A stretch of DNA of 64,000 bases from Serinicoccus sediminis (lineage in GTDB: Bacteria; Actinomycetota; Actinomycetes; Actinomycetales; Dermatophilaceae): positions 1-64,000 of the forward strand of contig NZ_SDVA01000004.1 of NCBI RefSeq assembly GCF_004153545.1. The letters are read 5' to 3'. Shown here piece after piece: positions 27,937 to 37,896 of the stretch (position 1 is the stretch's first letter; the number at the start of each line of letters is the position of its first letter). Both the position numbers and the translations under genes were made by a program. The notes under the pieces are model-generated. The model did no database searches, had not been told where the DNA came from, and was given only the letters and a program-made list of their open reading frames with translations.

Positions 27937-28431
27937 ATGACGACCGTGCGGTGCTACGTGCCGCTGTCCGGAGAGCGGCTCGCCGCGCTGCGGCAGGACC
28001 GCCGGCTCGCCGGTCCGCTGCGGGCGACCGCGGTCACCGACGCGCTGCGGGCGCAGGAGCCGGGCGCGGACACCGACGAGCTGGAGTATGCCGCGACCCA
28101 GGTGGCCGCTGCCGCTCTCGCGAGCTCCGGGTCACCCGTCGTGCTGGCCGCCGTGGACGTGGACACCCGGCTGGTGACGGCGCCCGCCGCGGACGACGTG
28201 TGGATCGAGGTGGCCTCGGTCGAGCTGCCACGGGTCGCGGCCCTGCACCTGGGCGACGACGTCGTCACGGGCGACGCGTCGTCTCTCCCGGGCGACGAGG
28301 GGGAGGACATCGAGCTCTCGTGGTTCGACACCACCGAGCTGGACCACGTGCTCGAGCTGACCCGGCGGCTGGAGCAGGACCTGCCGGACAGCCCCGCCTC
28401 CGGGCCCTCGACCGCTCCGCCGACCGACTGA
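27937..28431 (+). CDS. DUF6912-like conserved hypothetical protein
   Basis: A 164-residue cytoplasmic protein starting MTTVRCYVPLSGERLAALRQ, with EYAATQVAAAALASSG in the middle and an acidic C-terminus rich in Pro and Ser. ATG 27937 is chosen because of the strong GAGGAGGAGG at 27921-27930; ATG 27880 would add 19 mostly basic residues with no such site. I recall this family as DUF6912 in actinobacteria, without known function. It lies between the ATPase gene and pruA, all on the plus strand. Confidence 0.6.
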   Translation: MTTVRCYVPLSGERLAALRQDRRLAGPLRATAVTDALRAQEPGADTDELEYAATQVAAAALASSGSPVVLAAVDVDTRLVTAPAADDVWIEVASVELPRVAALHLGDDVVTGDASSLPGDEGEDIELSWFDTTELDHVLELTRRLEQDLPDSPASGPSTAPPTD

Positions 28432-28464
28432 CATACTGACCGACCGACCCGAGGAGATCGAGCC

Positions 28465-30093
28465 ATGGATGGCATCGTCGACGTCCCCAGCCCCCTCAAC
28501 GAGCCCGTGCTGGACTACGCGCCGGGCAGCGCCGAGCGAGGCGCCCTGGAGGCCGCGCTCGCCGAGATGGCGGCCAGCCCGGTGGACCTGCCGCACGTCA
28601 TCGGCGGGACCCGGGTCACCGGGGGCGGCGCCGCGATCGACGTGGTCCAGCCGCACGCCCACGCCGAGGTGCTGGGCACCCTGCGGGACGCCACCAAGAA
28701 GGACGCCGGCGCGGCGGTCGAGGCGGCCCTGGAGGCGGCACCGGCCTGGCGGTCGATGTCCTTCGACGAGCGCGCCTCGATCCTGCTCAAGGCGGCCGAC
28801 CTGCTCGCCGGCCCCTGGCGGGCCCGGGTGAACGCCGCCACCATGCTCGGGCAGAGCAAGACCGCCCAGCAGGCGGAGATCGACTCGGCCTGCGAGCTCG
28901 CGGACTTCTGGCGCTTCAACGTCCACTACGCCCGGCAGCTGCTCACCGAGCAGCCCATCCGCAACTCCCCGGGGACCTGGAACCGCATCGACCAGCGTCC
29001 GCTGGAGGGCTTCGTCTACGCGGTGACGCCGTTCAACTTCACCGCCATCGGGGGCAACCTGCCCACGGCCCCGGCGCTCATGGGCAACGTGGTGGTCTGG
29101 AAGCCGGCGCCGACGCAGCAGCGCGCCGCGAGCGTCGTGATGGACGTGCTCATGGAGGCCGGCCTGCCGGACGGGGTGGTCAACATGGTGACCGGCACCG
29201 GTCCGGCCGTCTCCGAGGTGGTCCTGGAGAGCCCCGACCTCGCCGGGATCCACTTCACCGGCTCGACGGACGTCTTCAACCTGCTCTGGAAGGGGGTGGC
29301 CTCGAACCTGTCGACCTACCGCTCCTACCCGCGGATCGTGGGCGAGACCGGTGGCAAGGACTTCATCGTGGCCCACCCGAGCGCCGACCCCGCGGTGCTC
29401 AGGACCGCCCTCGTGCGCGGCGCCTTCGAGTTCCAGGGGCAGAAGTGCTCCGCCGCCTCCCGCGCCTACGTCCCCGCCTCGCTGTGGAAGACCCTGCGCG
29501 ACGAGCTGGCTCAGACCACCGAGGGCCTGCCGGTCGGTGACGTGCGCGACCTGTCGAACTTCATGGGCGCGGTCATCGACGCGAAGGCCTTCGCCAAGCA
29601 CCGGGGGGTCATCGAGCGGGCGCACGCGGACTCCGGCGTGGAGGTCGTCGCGGGCGGCACGGTCGACGACTCCGTGGGGTGGTTCGTGCGGCCCACGGTC
29701 GCGGTCGTCGAGGACCCCGGGCACGAGATGCTGCGGACCGAGTACTTCGGCCCGATCCTCACCGTCCACGTCTACCCCGACCGCCAGTGGTCCTCCATGC
29801 TCGACCAGATGGAGTCGGTGGCGCCCTACGCCCTGACCGGCGCGGTCATCGCCCAGGACCGGGCCGCGGTGAGCGAGGCGGCGCAGCGGCTGCGCTTCGC
29901 CGCGGGCAACTTCTACATCAACGACAAGCCGACCGGCGCGGTCGTCGGCCAGCAGCCCTTCGGCGGGGCCCGGGCGTCCGGGACCAACGACAAGGCAGGG
30001 TCCGCGGCCAACCTGCAGCGCTGGGTCAACACCCGGGTCATCAAGGAGACCTTCGTCCCGCCGACGGAGTACCGCTACCCGTACATGGGCTGA
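28465..30093 (+). CDS. pruA: L-glutamate gamma-semialdehyde (1-pyrroline-5-carboxylate) dehydrogenase
   Basis: A 542-residue aldehyde dehydrogenase that oxidises the proline breakdown intermediate to glutamate. The group-specific VTPFNFTAIGGNLPTAPALM, the glutamate motif VGETGGKDFIV and the catalytic cysteine in FQGQKCSAASRAYVP are all present. The C-terminus has INDKPTGAVVGQQPFGGARASGTNDKAG in the expected order. ATG 28465 has GAGGAG upstream (28451-28456). No proline dehydrogenase gene is in the window. The product, glutamate, is the substrate of the NAD-glutamate dehydrogenase encoded 1.2 kb further on. Confidence 0.94.
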   Translation: MDGIVDVPSPLNEPVLDYAPGSAERGALEAALAEMAASPVDLPHVIGGTRVTGGGAAIDVVQPHAHAEVLGTLRDATKKDAGAAVEAALEAAPAWRSMSFDERASILLKAADLLAGPWRARVNAATMLGQSKTAQQAEIDSACELADFWRFNVHYARQLLTEQPIRNSPGTWNRIDQRPLEGFVYAVTPFNFTAIGGNLPTAPALMGNVVVWKPAPTQQRAASVVMDVLMEAGLPDGVVNMVTGTGPAVSEVVLESPDLAGIHFTGSTDVFNLLWKGVASNLSTYRSYPRIVGETGGKDFIVAHPSADPAVLRTALVRGAFEFQGQKCSAASRAYVPASLWKTLRDELAQTTEGLPVGDVRDLSNFMGAVIDAKAFAKHRGVIERAHADSGVEVVAGGTVDDSVGWFVRPTVAVVEDPGHEMLRTEYFGPILTVHVYPDRQWSSMLDQMESVAPYALTGAVIAQDRAAVSEAAQRLRFAAGNFYINDKPTGAVVGQQPFGGARASGTNDKAGSAANLQRWVNTRVIKETFVPPTEYRYPYMG

Positions 30094-30109
30094 CCGGCCG
30101 GCCGGGGTC

Positions 30110-30613
30110 TCAGCCCCCGGCCAGCCACTCCCGGGCGACCTGCTCCTCCAGCCGGACGACGTCACGCATGCGCTCGGCGACCATCGCCTCGACGCGCCGG
30201 CCGATGAGGGGCACCCGTGCCTCCAGGTCACCGTCCACGACGTGCTCGGTGACCTGGGGCTCGGCTCCGCGGCGCAGGTGGATGCCGCCGGTGAAGGTGA
30301 TCGGCAGGCCGGGCATCTCCAGGCTCATCGCCCCCTCCCGCTCCCCGTCGGCGTCGGGCGACCCCCACCGCACCGTCTCCACGGCCAGCAGCCGCGGCCC
30401 GACGAGCCCCTTGGCCATGTCGGGTATGCCGTCCGTCGGCAGGTGACGCTGCGTCGTCACCGTGGTGGTGCCGTCCGGCGCCGTCTCGACGTGCACGGTC
30501 TGGTCCAGCGAGCCCGCGCGCTCGCAGCGCCGGACCTGGAAGGCGTGGTCGGTCAGCATCTCGAAGGTGCGCTGCGGGTCCGCCGGGTGGCGGATGGTCT
30601 CGGTGATCCTCAT
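30110..30613 (-). CDS. DUF2505 family protein
   Basis: A 167-residue protein of the START/SRPBCC-like DUF2505 type, beginning MRITETIRHPADPQRTFEMLT and containing VTTQRHLPTDGIPDMAKGLVG. Members probably bind a hydrophobic ligand in an alpha/beta pocket; the ligand is unknown. ATG 30613 lies 6 bases after TACGGT on the minus strand (30625-30620), so it is probably leaderless, with its promoter inside the 3' end of the preceding gene. A longer in-frame reading from 30700 is unlikely. It is convergent with pruA. Confidence 0.75.
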   Translation of the reverse strand: MRITETIRHPADPQRTFEMLTDHAFQVRRCERAGSLDQTVHVETAPDGTTTVTTQRHLPTDGIPDMAKGLVGPRLLAVETVRWGSPDADGEREGAMSLEMPGLPITFTGGIHLRRGAEPQVTEHVVDGDLEARVPLIGRRVEAMVAERMRDVVRLEEQVAREWLAGG

Positions 30614-30617
30614 GGGC

Positions 30618-31148
30618 TCACCGTACGTCCTGGCCGGGGTGCGTGGGCAGGACCTCGCGCAGCCGTCGGTGCAGCCCGTGCAACCGGCGCAGGACGACAC
30701 CCTTGTCGGCGCGGGTCAGCGCCCCGCGGCGGGTCCGGTCGGCCACCTGGTCGAGCAGGTCGCCCAGGTCGGTCATGACGCCGGAGGCCTCCCCGGCCCA
30801 GGGCGCGGGGTGCCGTGCCAGCTCGACGGCGAGGACCCGCAGCCGGCCCGCGGTGGCCCGACAGCTCGCGTGGTCGGGAGTCCGGTCGGTGCCGCCGATG
30901 GCCCCGACGACGAGCGGCTGGGGCCGCGGCTGGTCGCGGTCGGTGGCCGCGTCGGCCAGCACGTGGGCGAGGCCGTCGAGCAGGCCCTCGACGAGACCGC
31001 TGGCCTCGGACCACCCCAGGTCGGGCGCCAGCCCGGCCACCTCGTCGGCCGCGCGCAGCAGCGCCGTGGGCGGGGCGGACGCCGCGGGTCGGTCCGTGGC
31101 CCGCATCCCCGGCGCGGCGGGCCCCGGGGGCCGGTCGGTCCCGGTCAT
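30618..31148 (-). CDS. conserved hypothetical helical protein
   Basis: A 176-residue, Ala/Arg/Leu-rich, probably all-helical protein starting MTGTDRPPGP. It carries no recognisable motif and no membrane segment. ATG 31148 is supported by TAGGGT (31161-31156, minus strand) ending 7 bases upstream; an ATG at 31157 would sit between the -10 and this start. It is divergent from the glutamate dehydrogenase gene, 140 bp away, and its 3' end carries the promoter of the DUF2505 gene. I do not recognise the family. Confidence 0.55.
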   Translation of the reverse strand: MTGTDRPPGPAAPGMRATDRPAASAPPTALLRAADEVAGLAPDLGWSEASGLVEGLLDGLAHVLADAATDRDQPRPQPLVVGAIGGTDRTPDHASCRATAGRLRVLAVELARHPAPWAGEASGVMTDLGDLLDQVADRTRRGALTRADKGVVLRRLHGLHRRLREVLPTHPGQDVR

Positions 31149-31288
31149 GCGGTCCACCCTAGAGGGGCCGGGACGCCCGACACCGGGGTTGTCCCCAGGC
31201 GGGCGACGCCGCCCCGGCCGAGTAGGGTGGCGCCAGGCGCACGTCGTGGTGCGCCGACCGCCCGCGACCCGAGGAGTGCACGCGCACG

Positions 31289-34200
31289 ATGACGTCGACC
31301 GACACGCTGACCGACCGGTTCTTCCACCACCTGGCCGCGACCGACCTGGCCGGCCGCCAGCGGGAGCAGCGCGAGGCGATGGCGGGCTCGATGGCCGAGC
31401 TGTCCGAGGAGCGGGGCGAGGGCCGGGCCGCCATCCGCATCCTCAACCCCACGCACGATGTCGGGGGGTGGACGAGCCGCCAGACGGTGGTGCAGGTCGT
31501 CACCGACGACATGCCCTTCCTCGTGGACTCGGTGCTGGGCGAGGTCACCCGGCACCGCCTCGGCGTGCACCAGCTCCTGCACCCGCAGGTCGTCGTCGAC
31601 GAGGCCTCCGGCGACGTCCTCGACATCGACCCGCAGGACGTCGGGGAGGGCCAGCGGGTCGAGTCGTGGATCCACGTCGAGATCGACCGGGTCCCTGACG
31701 AGGAGGAGCGGGAGGAGCTCGCGGAGGACCTGCGGCGGGTCCTGCTGGACGTCCGCCGCGCCTGCCGGGACTGGGGGACCATGCGGCAGCGGGCCCGGGC
31801 CATCGTCGACGAGCTCGAGATCGGCCCGCCCAAGACCGTGGACCGCGACGAGGTGAGCTCGACGGTCGACTTCCTCAGCTGGATCGACGACCACCACTTC
31901 ACCTACCTGGGCTACCGCAGCTACGACCTCGTCGACACCGACGAGGGGCTGGCGTTGCAGGCCGTCCCGGGCAGCGGGCTCGGCATCCTGCGCAGCGAGG
32001 ACGACGGCGCCGCACCCACCCTCCTCCGTCCGGAGGCCGCACGGACCGCGCGGGACCCGCGGCTGCTCACCGTCACCAAGGCCAACACCCGTGCCACCGT
32101 CCACCGGTCGGTGCCGCTGGACTACATCGGCGTCCGTCGTTTCGGTGAGCGGGGCGAGGTGGTGGGGGAGCACCGCTTCCTGGGCCTGTTCACCCAGAGC
32201 GCCTACGCGGAGTCCAGCCAGCGGCTGCCCATCGTCGGGGCCAAGGTCAAGCAGGTGCTGGCCGAGTCCGGCTTCGCCCCGGACAGCCACTCCGGCAAGG
32301 ACCTCCTGAGCGTCCTCGAGGCATACCCCCGGGACGAGCTCTTCCAGGCGCCGGTCGAGCACCTCGCCGCGACGGCCGGTGACGTGGTGCGCCTGCTCGA
32401 GCGCCCCGCCGCCAAGGCCTACGTGCGGCGGGACGAGTTCGGCCGGTTCGTCAGCGCGTTGGTCTACCTGCCCCGCGACCGCTACAACACCGCCAACAGG
32501 CTGCGGGTGCAGCAGCTGCTGGAGGAGACCTACGGGGGGCAGCTCGCCGACTACGCCACCCGGGTCGGCGACGGACCGCTCGCCCAGCTCCACTTCGTCA
32601 TCACCGTCCCCCGGGACCAGGACCTGCCCGACGTCGACCAGCAGGAGCTGCAGCAGCGGCTGACCGCGGTCACCCGGACCTGGGTCGAGGGTCTGGCCGA
32701 CGCGGTCGCCGCCCACGTGGAGGACGAGGGCGTGACCGGGGACCTGGTCGCCCGGTACGCCGACGCGTTCCCCGAGGCCTACAAGGAGGACTTCGACGGC
32801 GAGGCCGCCTACCTCGACCTGCAGCGTCTGGGGGAGCTGCACGGGAGCGAGGCCTCGGCCCGCCCGCACGTCTACCGCGGGCCGGGGGACGACCCGACCG
32901 AGCGGCGGCTCAAGGTGTACCGCTCCGAGGAGATGTCGCTCACCCACGTCCTGCCCGTCTTCGCCGACCTGGGGCTGGAGGTCACCGTCCAGCGGCCCTA
33001 CGAGCTGGACGGCAGCAATGAGGACGGCTCCTCGGACTACATCTACGACTTCGGCCTGCGGGCCCCCGCCGAGTCGGTGTGGAGCGGTGGTGAGCACCGC
33101 ACCGAGGACGAGGTGGCCGCGGCCTTCGAGGACGCCTTCACCGCCGTCTGGGGTGGCGCCGCCGAGTCCGACACCCTCAACTCCCTCGTCCTCACCGCCG
33201 GCCTGGACTGGCGCCGCGTCGTCATCCTGCGGACCCTGGTCCGCTACCTGCGCCAGGTCGGGACGTTCAGCCTCGACTACCTCGAGGAGGCGCTCGTCGC
33301 CAACCCGGACATCGCCCGGTTGCTCATCACGCTCTTCGAGACCCGCTTCGACCCCGACGCGTTCGAGGACGAGCAGGAGCGGGCCGAGCGCAGCCGCGCC
33401 GTGGACGAGGACATCACCAGGGCCCTCGACGAGGTCGCCAGTCTGGACCAGGACCGCATCCTGCAGGGCCTGGCGGCGGTGGTGCAGGCCACCCTGCGCA
33501 CCAACTTCTACCAGCAGGACGCCGACGGCCGGCCCAAGGCGTGGGTCAGCCTGAAGCTGCTGCCGCGCGAGCTCGAGATGCTGCCGGAGCCGCGCCCCGC
33601 CTTCGAGATCTGGGTCTACGCGCCGCGGGTCGAGGGCAGCCACCTGAGGTTCGGCCCGGTGGCCCGTGGCGGACTGCGGTGGAGCGACCGGCGCGAGGAC
33701 TTCCGCACCGAGGTCCTGGGTCTGGTCAAGGCGCAGATGGTCAAGAACGCCGTCATCGTGCCGACCGGGTCCAAGGGTGCCTTCTTCCCCAAGAACCTGC
33801 CCGACCCGGCCGCCGACCGCGCTGCCTGGCTGGAGGAGGGGCAGGCGGCATACCGCACCTTCATCAGCGGGATGCTGGACGTCACCGACAACCGGGTGGG
33901 CACGCAGATCGAGCCGCCGCAACGGGTGGTGCGGCACGACGGGGACGACCCCTACCTCGTGGTCGCGGCGGACAAGGGCACGGCCACCTTCTCCGACATC
34001 GCGAACGGCGTGGCGCGCGACTACGGCTTCTGGCTGGACGACGCGTTCGCCTCGGGCGGGTCGGCCGGCTACGACCACAAGGGCATGGGCATCACGGCCC
34101 GCGGGGCGTGGGAGTCGGTGAAGCGCCACTTCCGCGAGCTGGGGCTGGACACCCAGAGCACCGAGTTCACGGTCGTCGGGGTGGGTGACATGAGCGGCGA

Positions 34201-36088
34201 CGTGTTCGGCAACGGCATGCTGCTCTCCGAGCACATCCGTCTCGTCGCGGCCTTCGACCACCGCCACATCTTCCTGGACCCCGACCCCGACGCCGCGACC
34301 TCGTATGCCGAGCGGCAGCGGCTGTTCGAGCTGCCCCGGTCCAGCTGGGCGGACTACGACACCTCCCTCATCAGCGAGGGCGGCGGCGTCTACCCGCGCT
34401 CGCAGAAGTCGATCCCGGTCAGCCCGCAGGTCCGGGAGCGGCTGGGCCTGGAGGAGGGGGTCAGCTCGCTGACCCCGAACGAGCTGCTGCGGGGCATCCT
34501 GCTGGCGCCGGTGGACCTGCTGTGGAACGGCGGGATCGGCACCTACGTCAAGGCGTCGACCGAGAGCGACCTGCAGATCGGCGACCGCGCCAACGACCCG
34601 ATCCGGGTCGACGGGCGCGAGCTGCGGGTCCGCGTGGTCGGCGAGGGCGGCAACCTGGGACTCTCGCAGCGCGGCCGCATCGAGGCGGCGCTCGCGGGAG
34701 TGCACGTCAACACCGATGCGATCGACAACTCGGCCGGGGTGGACACCTCTGACCACGAGGTCAACATCAAGATCGCGCTGACGCCGCTGGTGCAGGACGG
34801 CGAGCTGTCGATGGAGGACCGCGACGAGCTGCTGGCCTCGATGACCGACGAGGTGGCCCACAAGGTCCTGCGGCACAACTACGAGCAGAACGTCCTCATC
34901 GGCAACGGCCGGCTCCAGAAGGGGGTCATGGCCTCGGTCCACCAGCGGCTCATCCGCTACCTCGGTGAGCACGCGGGTCTGGACCCGGCGCTGGAGTTCC
35001 TGCCCGACGACGCCGAGTGGGCGCGCCGCGAGCAGGCCGGCACCGGGCTCACGGCGCCCGAGTTCTCCGTCCTCGTGGCCTACGCCAAGCTCGGCATCAA
35101 GACCGAGCTCATCGAGACCGAGCTGCCCGACGACCCGGCTCTGCTCGGCTCGCTCCTGCACTACTTCCCTGGGCCCCTGCGCGAGCGGGCCAGGGAGCAG
35201 ATCCTGGACCACCCGCTGCGCCGCGAGATCGTCGTCAACGAGATCGCCAACGCGATGGTCAACCGCGGCGGCGTCTCCTTCGCCTTCCGGGCGCAGGAGG
35301 AGACCGGCGCCACGGTGACGCAGATCACCCGCGCCTTCCACGTGGTGCGCTCGGTCTTCGGGCTGGCCGACTACACCGCCGCCGTCGAGGCGCTGGACAA
35401 CCAGGTGCCGACCGACGTCCAGACCGAGCTCTACCTCGAGGTGCGCCGGCTGCTGGACCGCGCCACCCGGTGGTTCCTCAACAACCGGTCGCTGTCCACC
35501 GGCATGGACGAGGAGATCGAGCGGTTCGCCGAGCCGGTGCAGACCCTGGTCCCGCAGCTGGGTGAGCTGCTGCAGGGCCACGAGCACGAGCGGTGGGCGC
35601 AGCGGGCCGAGTGGGCGCGCTCGAACGGCATACCCGAGGACCTCGCCCAGACCTTCGCCTCGCTGCTCGACAGCTACTCGCTGCTGGACGTCGCCGAGCT
35701 CGCCGGGGAGATCGACCGCGACGTCACCGAGGTGGCCGAGATCTACTTCGGGGTCTCCGAGGCCTTCCGCATCGACGACCTGCTGACCCACGTCTCGCAC
35801 CTGCCGCGCGAGGACCGGTGGTCCTCCCTGGCCCGCGGGGCGCTGCGGGACGACCTCTACGGCGTCATGCGCGGGCTGACCCGCACCGTCGTGGAACGGA
35901 CCGATGCCGGGGACGCGGACGACTCGCTGGAGCGGGTGCGCGAGTGGATGGCGGAGAACCGCGAGGCGCTGGTGCGCACCAGCCAGGTGCTGCGCACCGT
36001 CAGCGGCATGAGCGAGCCGGACCTGGCGCCGCTCTCGGTCGCGCTGCGCACCCTGCGCGGGCTGGTCCGCCAGGGCTCGGCCGACTGA
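31289..36088 (+). CDS. gdh: NAD-dependent glutamate dehydrogenase, large (GDH180-like) class
   Basis: A 1599-residue enzyme that deaminates glutamate to 2-oxoglutarate. The long N-terminal regulatory part has ACT-like segments (VVQVVTDDMPFLVDSVLGEV, about residues 70-90). The catalytic core has GPVARGGLRWSDRREDFRTE, KAQMVKNAVIVPTGSKGAFF and the dinucleotide region VVGVGDMSGDVFGNGML, all conserved in this class. The length fits the roughly 1600-residue actinobacterial enzyme. TAGGGT at 31223-31228 is a candidate -10 with a leader of about 50 bases. With PruA it completes proline-to-2-oxoglutarate conversion. In mycobacteria the enzyme is restrained by GarA; no garA is seen here. Confidence 0.94.
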   Translation: MTSTDTLTDRFFHHLAATDLAGRQREQREAMAGSMAELSEERGEGRAAIRILNPTHDVGGWTSRQTVVQVVTDDMPFLVDSVLGEVTRHRLGVHQLLHPQVVVDEASGDVLDIDPQDVGEGQRVESWIHVEIDRVPDEEEREELAEDLRRVLLDVRRACRDWGTMRQRARAIVDELEIGPPKTVDRDEVSSTVDFLSWIDDHHFTYLGYRSYDLVDTDEGLALQAVPGSGLGILRSEDDGAAPTLLRPEAARTARDPRLLTVTKANTRATVHRSVPLDYIGVRRFGERGEVVGEHRFLGLFTQSAYAESSQRLPIVGAKVKQVLAESGFAPDSHSGKDLLSVLEAYPRDELFQAPVEHLAATAGDVVRLLERPAAKAYVRRDEFGRFVSALVYLPRDRYNTANRLRVQQLLEETYGGQLADYATRVGDGPLAQLHFVITVPRDQDLPDVDQQELQQRLTAVTRTWVEGLADAVAAHVEDEGVTGDLVARYADAFPEAYKEDFDGEAAYLDLQRLGELHGSEASARPHVYRGPGDDPTERRLKVYRSEEMSLTHVLPVFADLGLEVTVQRPYELDGSNEDGSSDYIYDFGLRAPAESVWSGGEHRTEDEVAAAFEDAFTAVWGGAAESDTLNSLVLTAGLDWRRVVILRTLVRYLRQVGTFSLDYLEEALVANPDIARLLITLFETRFDPDAFEDEQERAERSRAVDEDITRALDEVASLDQDRILQGLAAVVQATLRTNFYQQDADGRPKAWVSLKLLPRELEMLPEPRPAFEIWVYAPRVEGSHLRFGPVARGGLRWSDRREDFRTEVLGLVKAQMVKNAVIVPTGSKGAFFPKNLPDPAADRAAWLEEGQAAYRTFISGMLDVTDNRVGTQIEPPQRVVRHDGDDPYLVVAADKGTATFSDIANGVARDYGFWLDDAFASGGSAGYDHKGMGITARGAWESVKRHFRELGLDTQSTEFTVVGVGDMSGDVFGNGMLLSEHIRLVAAFDHRHIFLDPDPDAATSYAERQRLFELPRSSWADYDTSLISEGGGVYPRSQKSIPVSPQVRERLGLEEGVSSLTPNELLRGILLAPVDLLWNGGIGTYVKASTESDLQIGDRANDPIRVDGRELRVRVVGEGGNLGLSQRGRIEAALAGVHVNTDAIDNSAGVDTSDHEVNIKIALTPLVQDGELSMEDRDELLASMTDEVAHKVLRHNYEQNVLIGNGRLQKGVMASVHQRLIRYLGEHAGLDPALEFLPDDAEWARREQAGTGLTAPEFSVLVAYAKLGIKTELIETELPDDPALLGSLLHYFPGPLRERAREQILDHPLRREIVVNEIANAMVNRGGVSFAFRAQEETGATVTQITRAFHVVRSVFGLADYTAAVEALDNQVPTDVQTELYLEVRRLLDRATRWFLNNRSLSTGMDEEIERFAEPVQTLVPQLGELLQGHEHERWAQRAEWARSNGIPEDLAQTFASLLDSYSLLDVAELAGEIDRDVTEVAEIYFGVSEAFRIDDLLTHVSHLPREDRWSSLARGALRDDLYGVMRGLTRTVVERTDAGDADDSLERVREWMAENREALVRTSQVLRTVSGMSEPDLAPLSVALRTLRGLVRQGSAD

Positions 36089-36107
36089 GCTTTGCGACAA
36101 TCTCCTC

Positions 36108-37607
36108 GTGGCTGTTCTGCGGGAGACCTTGTCGCGGTCGTCGATGTCGGGAGACGACGTCGACTGGGTGCACCGTCTGGTCGGTGACTGGCAGATGCTG
36201 GCGGACCTCGCCTTCGCGGACCTCACGCTGTGGCTGCCGGTGCAGCGCGACGACGCCGCGGACCCGCACCTGTCGCCGTGGTTCCTGGCCGCCCACGCGC
36301 GGCCGTCCACCGGGCCGAACTTCTACCACGACGACGTCATCGGGGAGGCCCCGGCAGCGCCGCGTGAGCGCCTGCTCACCCAGGTCATGGAGACCGGTCG
36401 GCCGCTCACGCCCGACGAGGTCGGCTACGTCCGCGAGCAGTACGTGCCGGTGGTCCGCACGGGCCGCCCCATCGCGGTGCTGGTCCGGCACACCGACCTG
36501 CAGAACATGCGGCAGCAGGGAGGTCTGGAGGTCAACTACCTGCAGATCAGCCAGCAGCTGTTCTCGATGATCGCCGAGGGGGCCTTCCCCATGGACCACG
36601 TGGCGACCGGCGTCGGGCGGGGGACGCCCCGCGTGGGGGACGGCGTGCTGCGGCTGACCGCGGACGGGATCATCGACTACGCCAGCCCCAACGCCGTCTC
36701 CGCGCTGCGCCGGCTGGGGCACACCGACCACGTCAACGGCGCCGACCTGGCGCAGATCGTCTCCACCCGGCTCACCCCCGGTGCGACCGTGGACGAGACC
36801 GTCCCGCTCGTGCTCACCGGGCGCGCGCCCTGGGGGACCGAGATCGAGACCTCCACCGTCAACCTCACGCTGCGCTCGGTGCCGCTCACCCACGCCGGGC
36901 GGCGGGTGGGCGCGCTGCTGCTCATGCGCGACGTCAGCGAGATCCGGCGCCGGGAGCGTGAGCTGCTGAGCAAGGAGGCGACGATCCGGGAGATCCACCA
37001 CCGGGTGAAGAACAACCTCCAGACCGTGGCCGCGCTGCTGCGGCTGCAGTCCCGGCGGCTGGACGACCCCAAGGCCCAGGAGGCCCTGGCGGAGGCCGGC
37101 CGTCGGCTGTCGACGGTCGCCCTGGTGCACGACACCCTCAGCCAGGCCTTCTCGGAGCGGGTCGACTTCGACGACGTGGCCTCACGGATCCTGCGCGCGA
37201 CCGTGGAGGTCGCCTCGACCCAGGCGGTCGTCGGGACCGAGCTCGAGGGCTCGTTCGGCTGGCTGCCGCCGGACGACGCGACCCACCTGGCGATGGTGCT
37301 GGCCGAGCTGGTGCACAACGCGGTCGAGCACGGCTTCGAGGAGGGGGACCGGCCGGACGGCGCGCCACGGGTGGTGGTCAGCGCCCGGCGGACCGAGGAC
37401 GAGGACGGGACCGACGTGCTGGAGGTCGGCGTCGCGGACAACGGCCGCGGCTACGCCCCCGACGCGACCGCGCGGTCGGGCCTCGGCACCCAGATCGTGG
37501 AGGCGCTCATCAGCGACCTGCGCGGTCAGATCAGCTGGGAGACGACGAAGCCGCACGGGACCGTCGTGCGGTTCACCGTGCGGCTACGGGGCTCCGCCAC
37601 CGGCTGA
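36108..37607 (+). CDS. pdtaS: PdtaS-type sensor histidine kinase
   Basis: A 499-residue soluble kinase with an N-terminal GAF-like domain (about residues 15-165), a PAS domain (about 180-285), a HisKA_2 dimerisation box EIHHRVKNNLQTVAALLRLQ with phosphoacceptor His near 297 and a C-terminal HATPase (LAELVHNAVEHGFEE, VADNGRGYAP, GLGTQIVEALI). This matches PdtaS, which in mycobacteria phosphorylates the ANTAR-domain RNA-binding antiterminator PdtaR. No pdtaR is in the window. GTG 36108 lies 6 bases after GACAAT (36096-36101), a leaderless geometry. It is convergent with whiB1. Confidence 0.88.
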   Translation: MAVLRETLSRSSMSGDDVDWVHRLVGDWQMLADLAFADLTLWLPVQRDDAADPHLSPWFLAAHARPSTGPNFYHDDVIGEAPAAPRERLLTQVMETGRPLTPDEVGYVREQYVPVVRTGRPIAVLVRHTDLQNMRQQGGLEVNYLQISQQLFSMIAEGAFPMDHVATGVGRGTPRVGDGVLRLTADGIIDYASPNAVSALRRLGHTDHVNGADLAQIVSTRLTPGATVDETVPLVLTGRAPWGTEIETSTVNLTLRSVPLTHAGRRVGALLLMRDVSEIRRRERELLSKEATIREIHHRVKNNLQTVAALLRLQSRRLDDPKAQEALAEAGRRLSTVALVHDTLSQAFSERVDFDDVASRILRATVEVASTQAVVGTELEGSFGWLPPDDATHLAMVLAELVHNAVEHGFEEGDRPDGAPRVVVSARRTEDEDGTDVLEVGVADNGRGYAPDATARSGLGTQIVEALISDLRGQISWETTKPHGTVVRFTVRLRGSATG

Positions 37608-37647
37608 GGGTCACGGCCTCCTCCGGTGACGGAGTGCTCAGGGGGGG

Positions 37648-37896
37648 TCAGCTCGCGCGCCGGGCCCGGGCCTTGCGTCGCTTGAGCGCCCGGCGCTCGT
37701 CCTCGGACAGCCCGCCCCAGACACCGGCGTCCTGGCCGGTCTCCAGCGCCCACTTCAGGCAGGTGTCGATGACCGGACAGGTGCGGCAGACGGCCTTGGC
37801 CTCCTCGATCTGCTGCAGCGCCGGGCCGGTGTTGCCGATCGGGAAGAAGAGCTCGGGGTCCTCTTCCAGGCACGCCGCGCGGTTGCGCCAGTCCAT
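37648..37896 (-). CDS. whiB1: WhiB1-type iron-sulfur transcription regulator
   Basis: An 82-residue Wbl protein with cluster-ligand cysteines at 9, 37, 40 and 46 (CRTCPVIDTC), the GVWGG turn and a basic C-terminal tail (RRALKRRKARARRAS) for DNA contact. Lengths and motifs match WhiB1, an essential nitric-oxide-sensitive regulator that binds region 4 of the main sigma factor. ATG 37896 has AAGGAG upstream with a rather long spacer. A hairpin GCGCCC/GGGCGC (37917-37933) sits just before that site in the leader. The promoter must lie in the gene-free region to its right. Confidence 0.93.
   Translation of the reverse strand: MDWRNRAACLEEDPELFFPIGNTGPALQQIEEAKAVCRTCPVIDTCLKWALETGQDAGVWGGLSEDERRALKRRKARARRAS

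Noticed and set aside
31149-36310. Minus-strand open frame of about 1700 codons across glutamate dehydrogenase
   Set aside because: Low-complexity Val/Gly/Arg-rich translation typical of antisense shadows; the plus-strand enzyme explains the codon bias.
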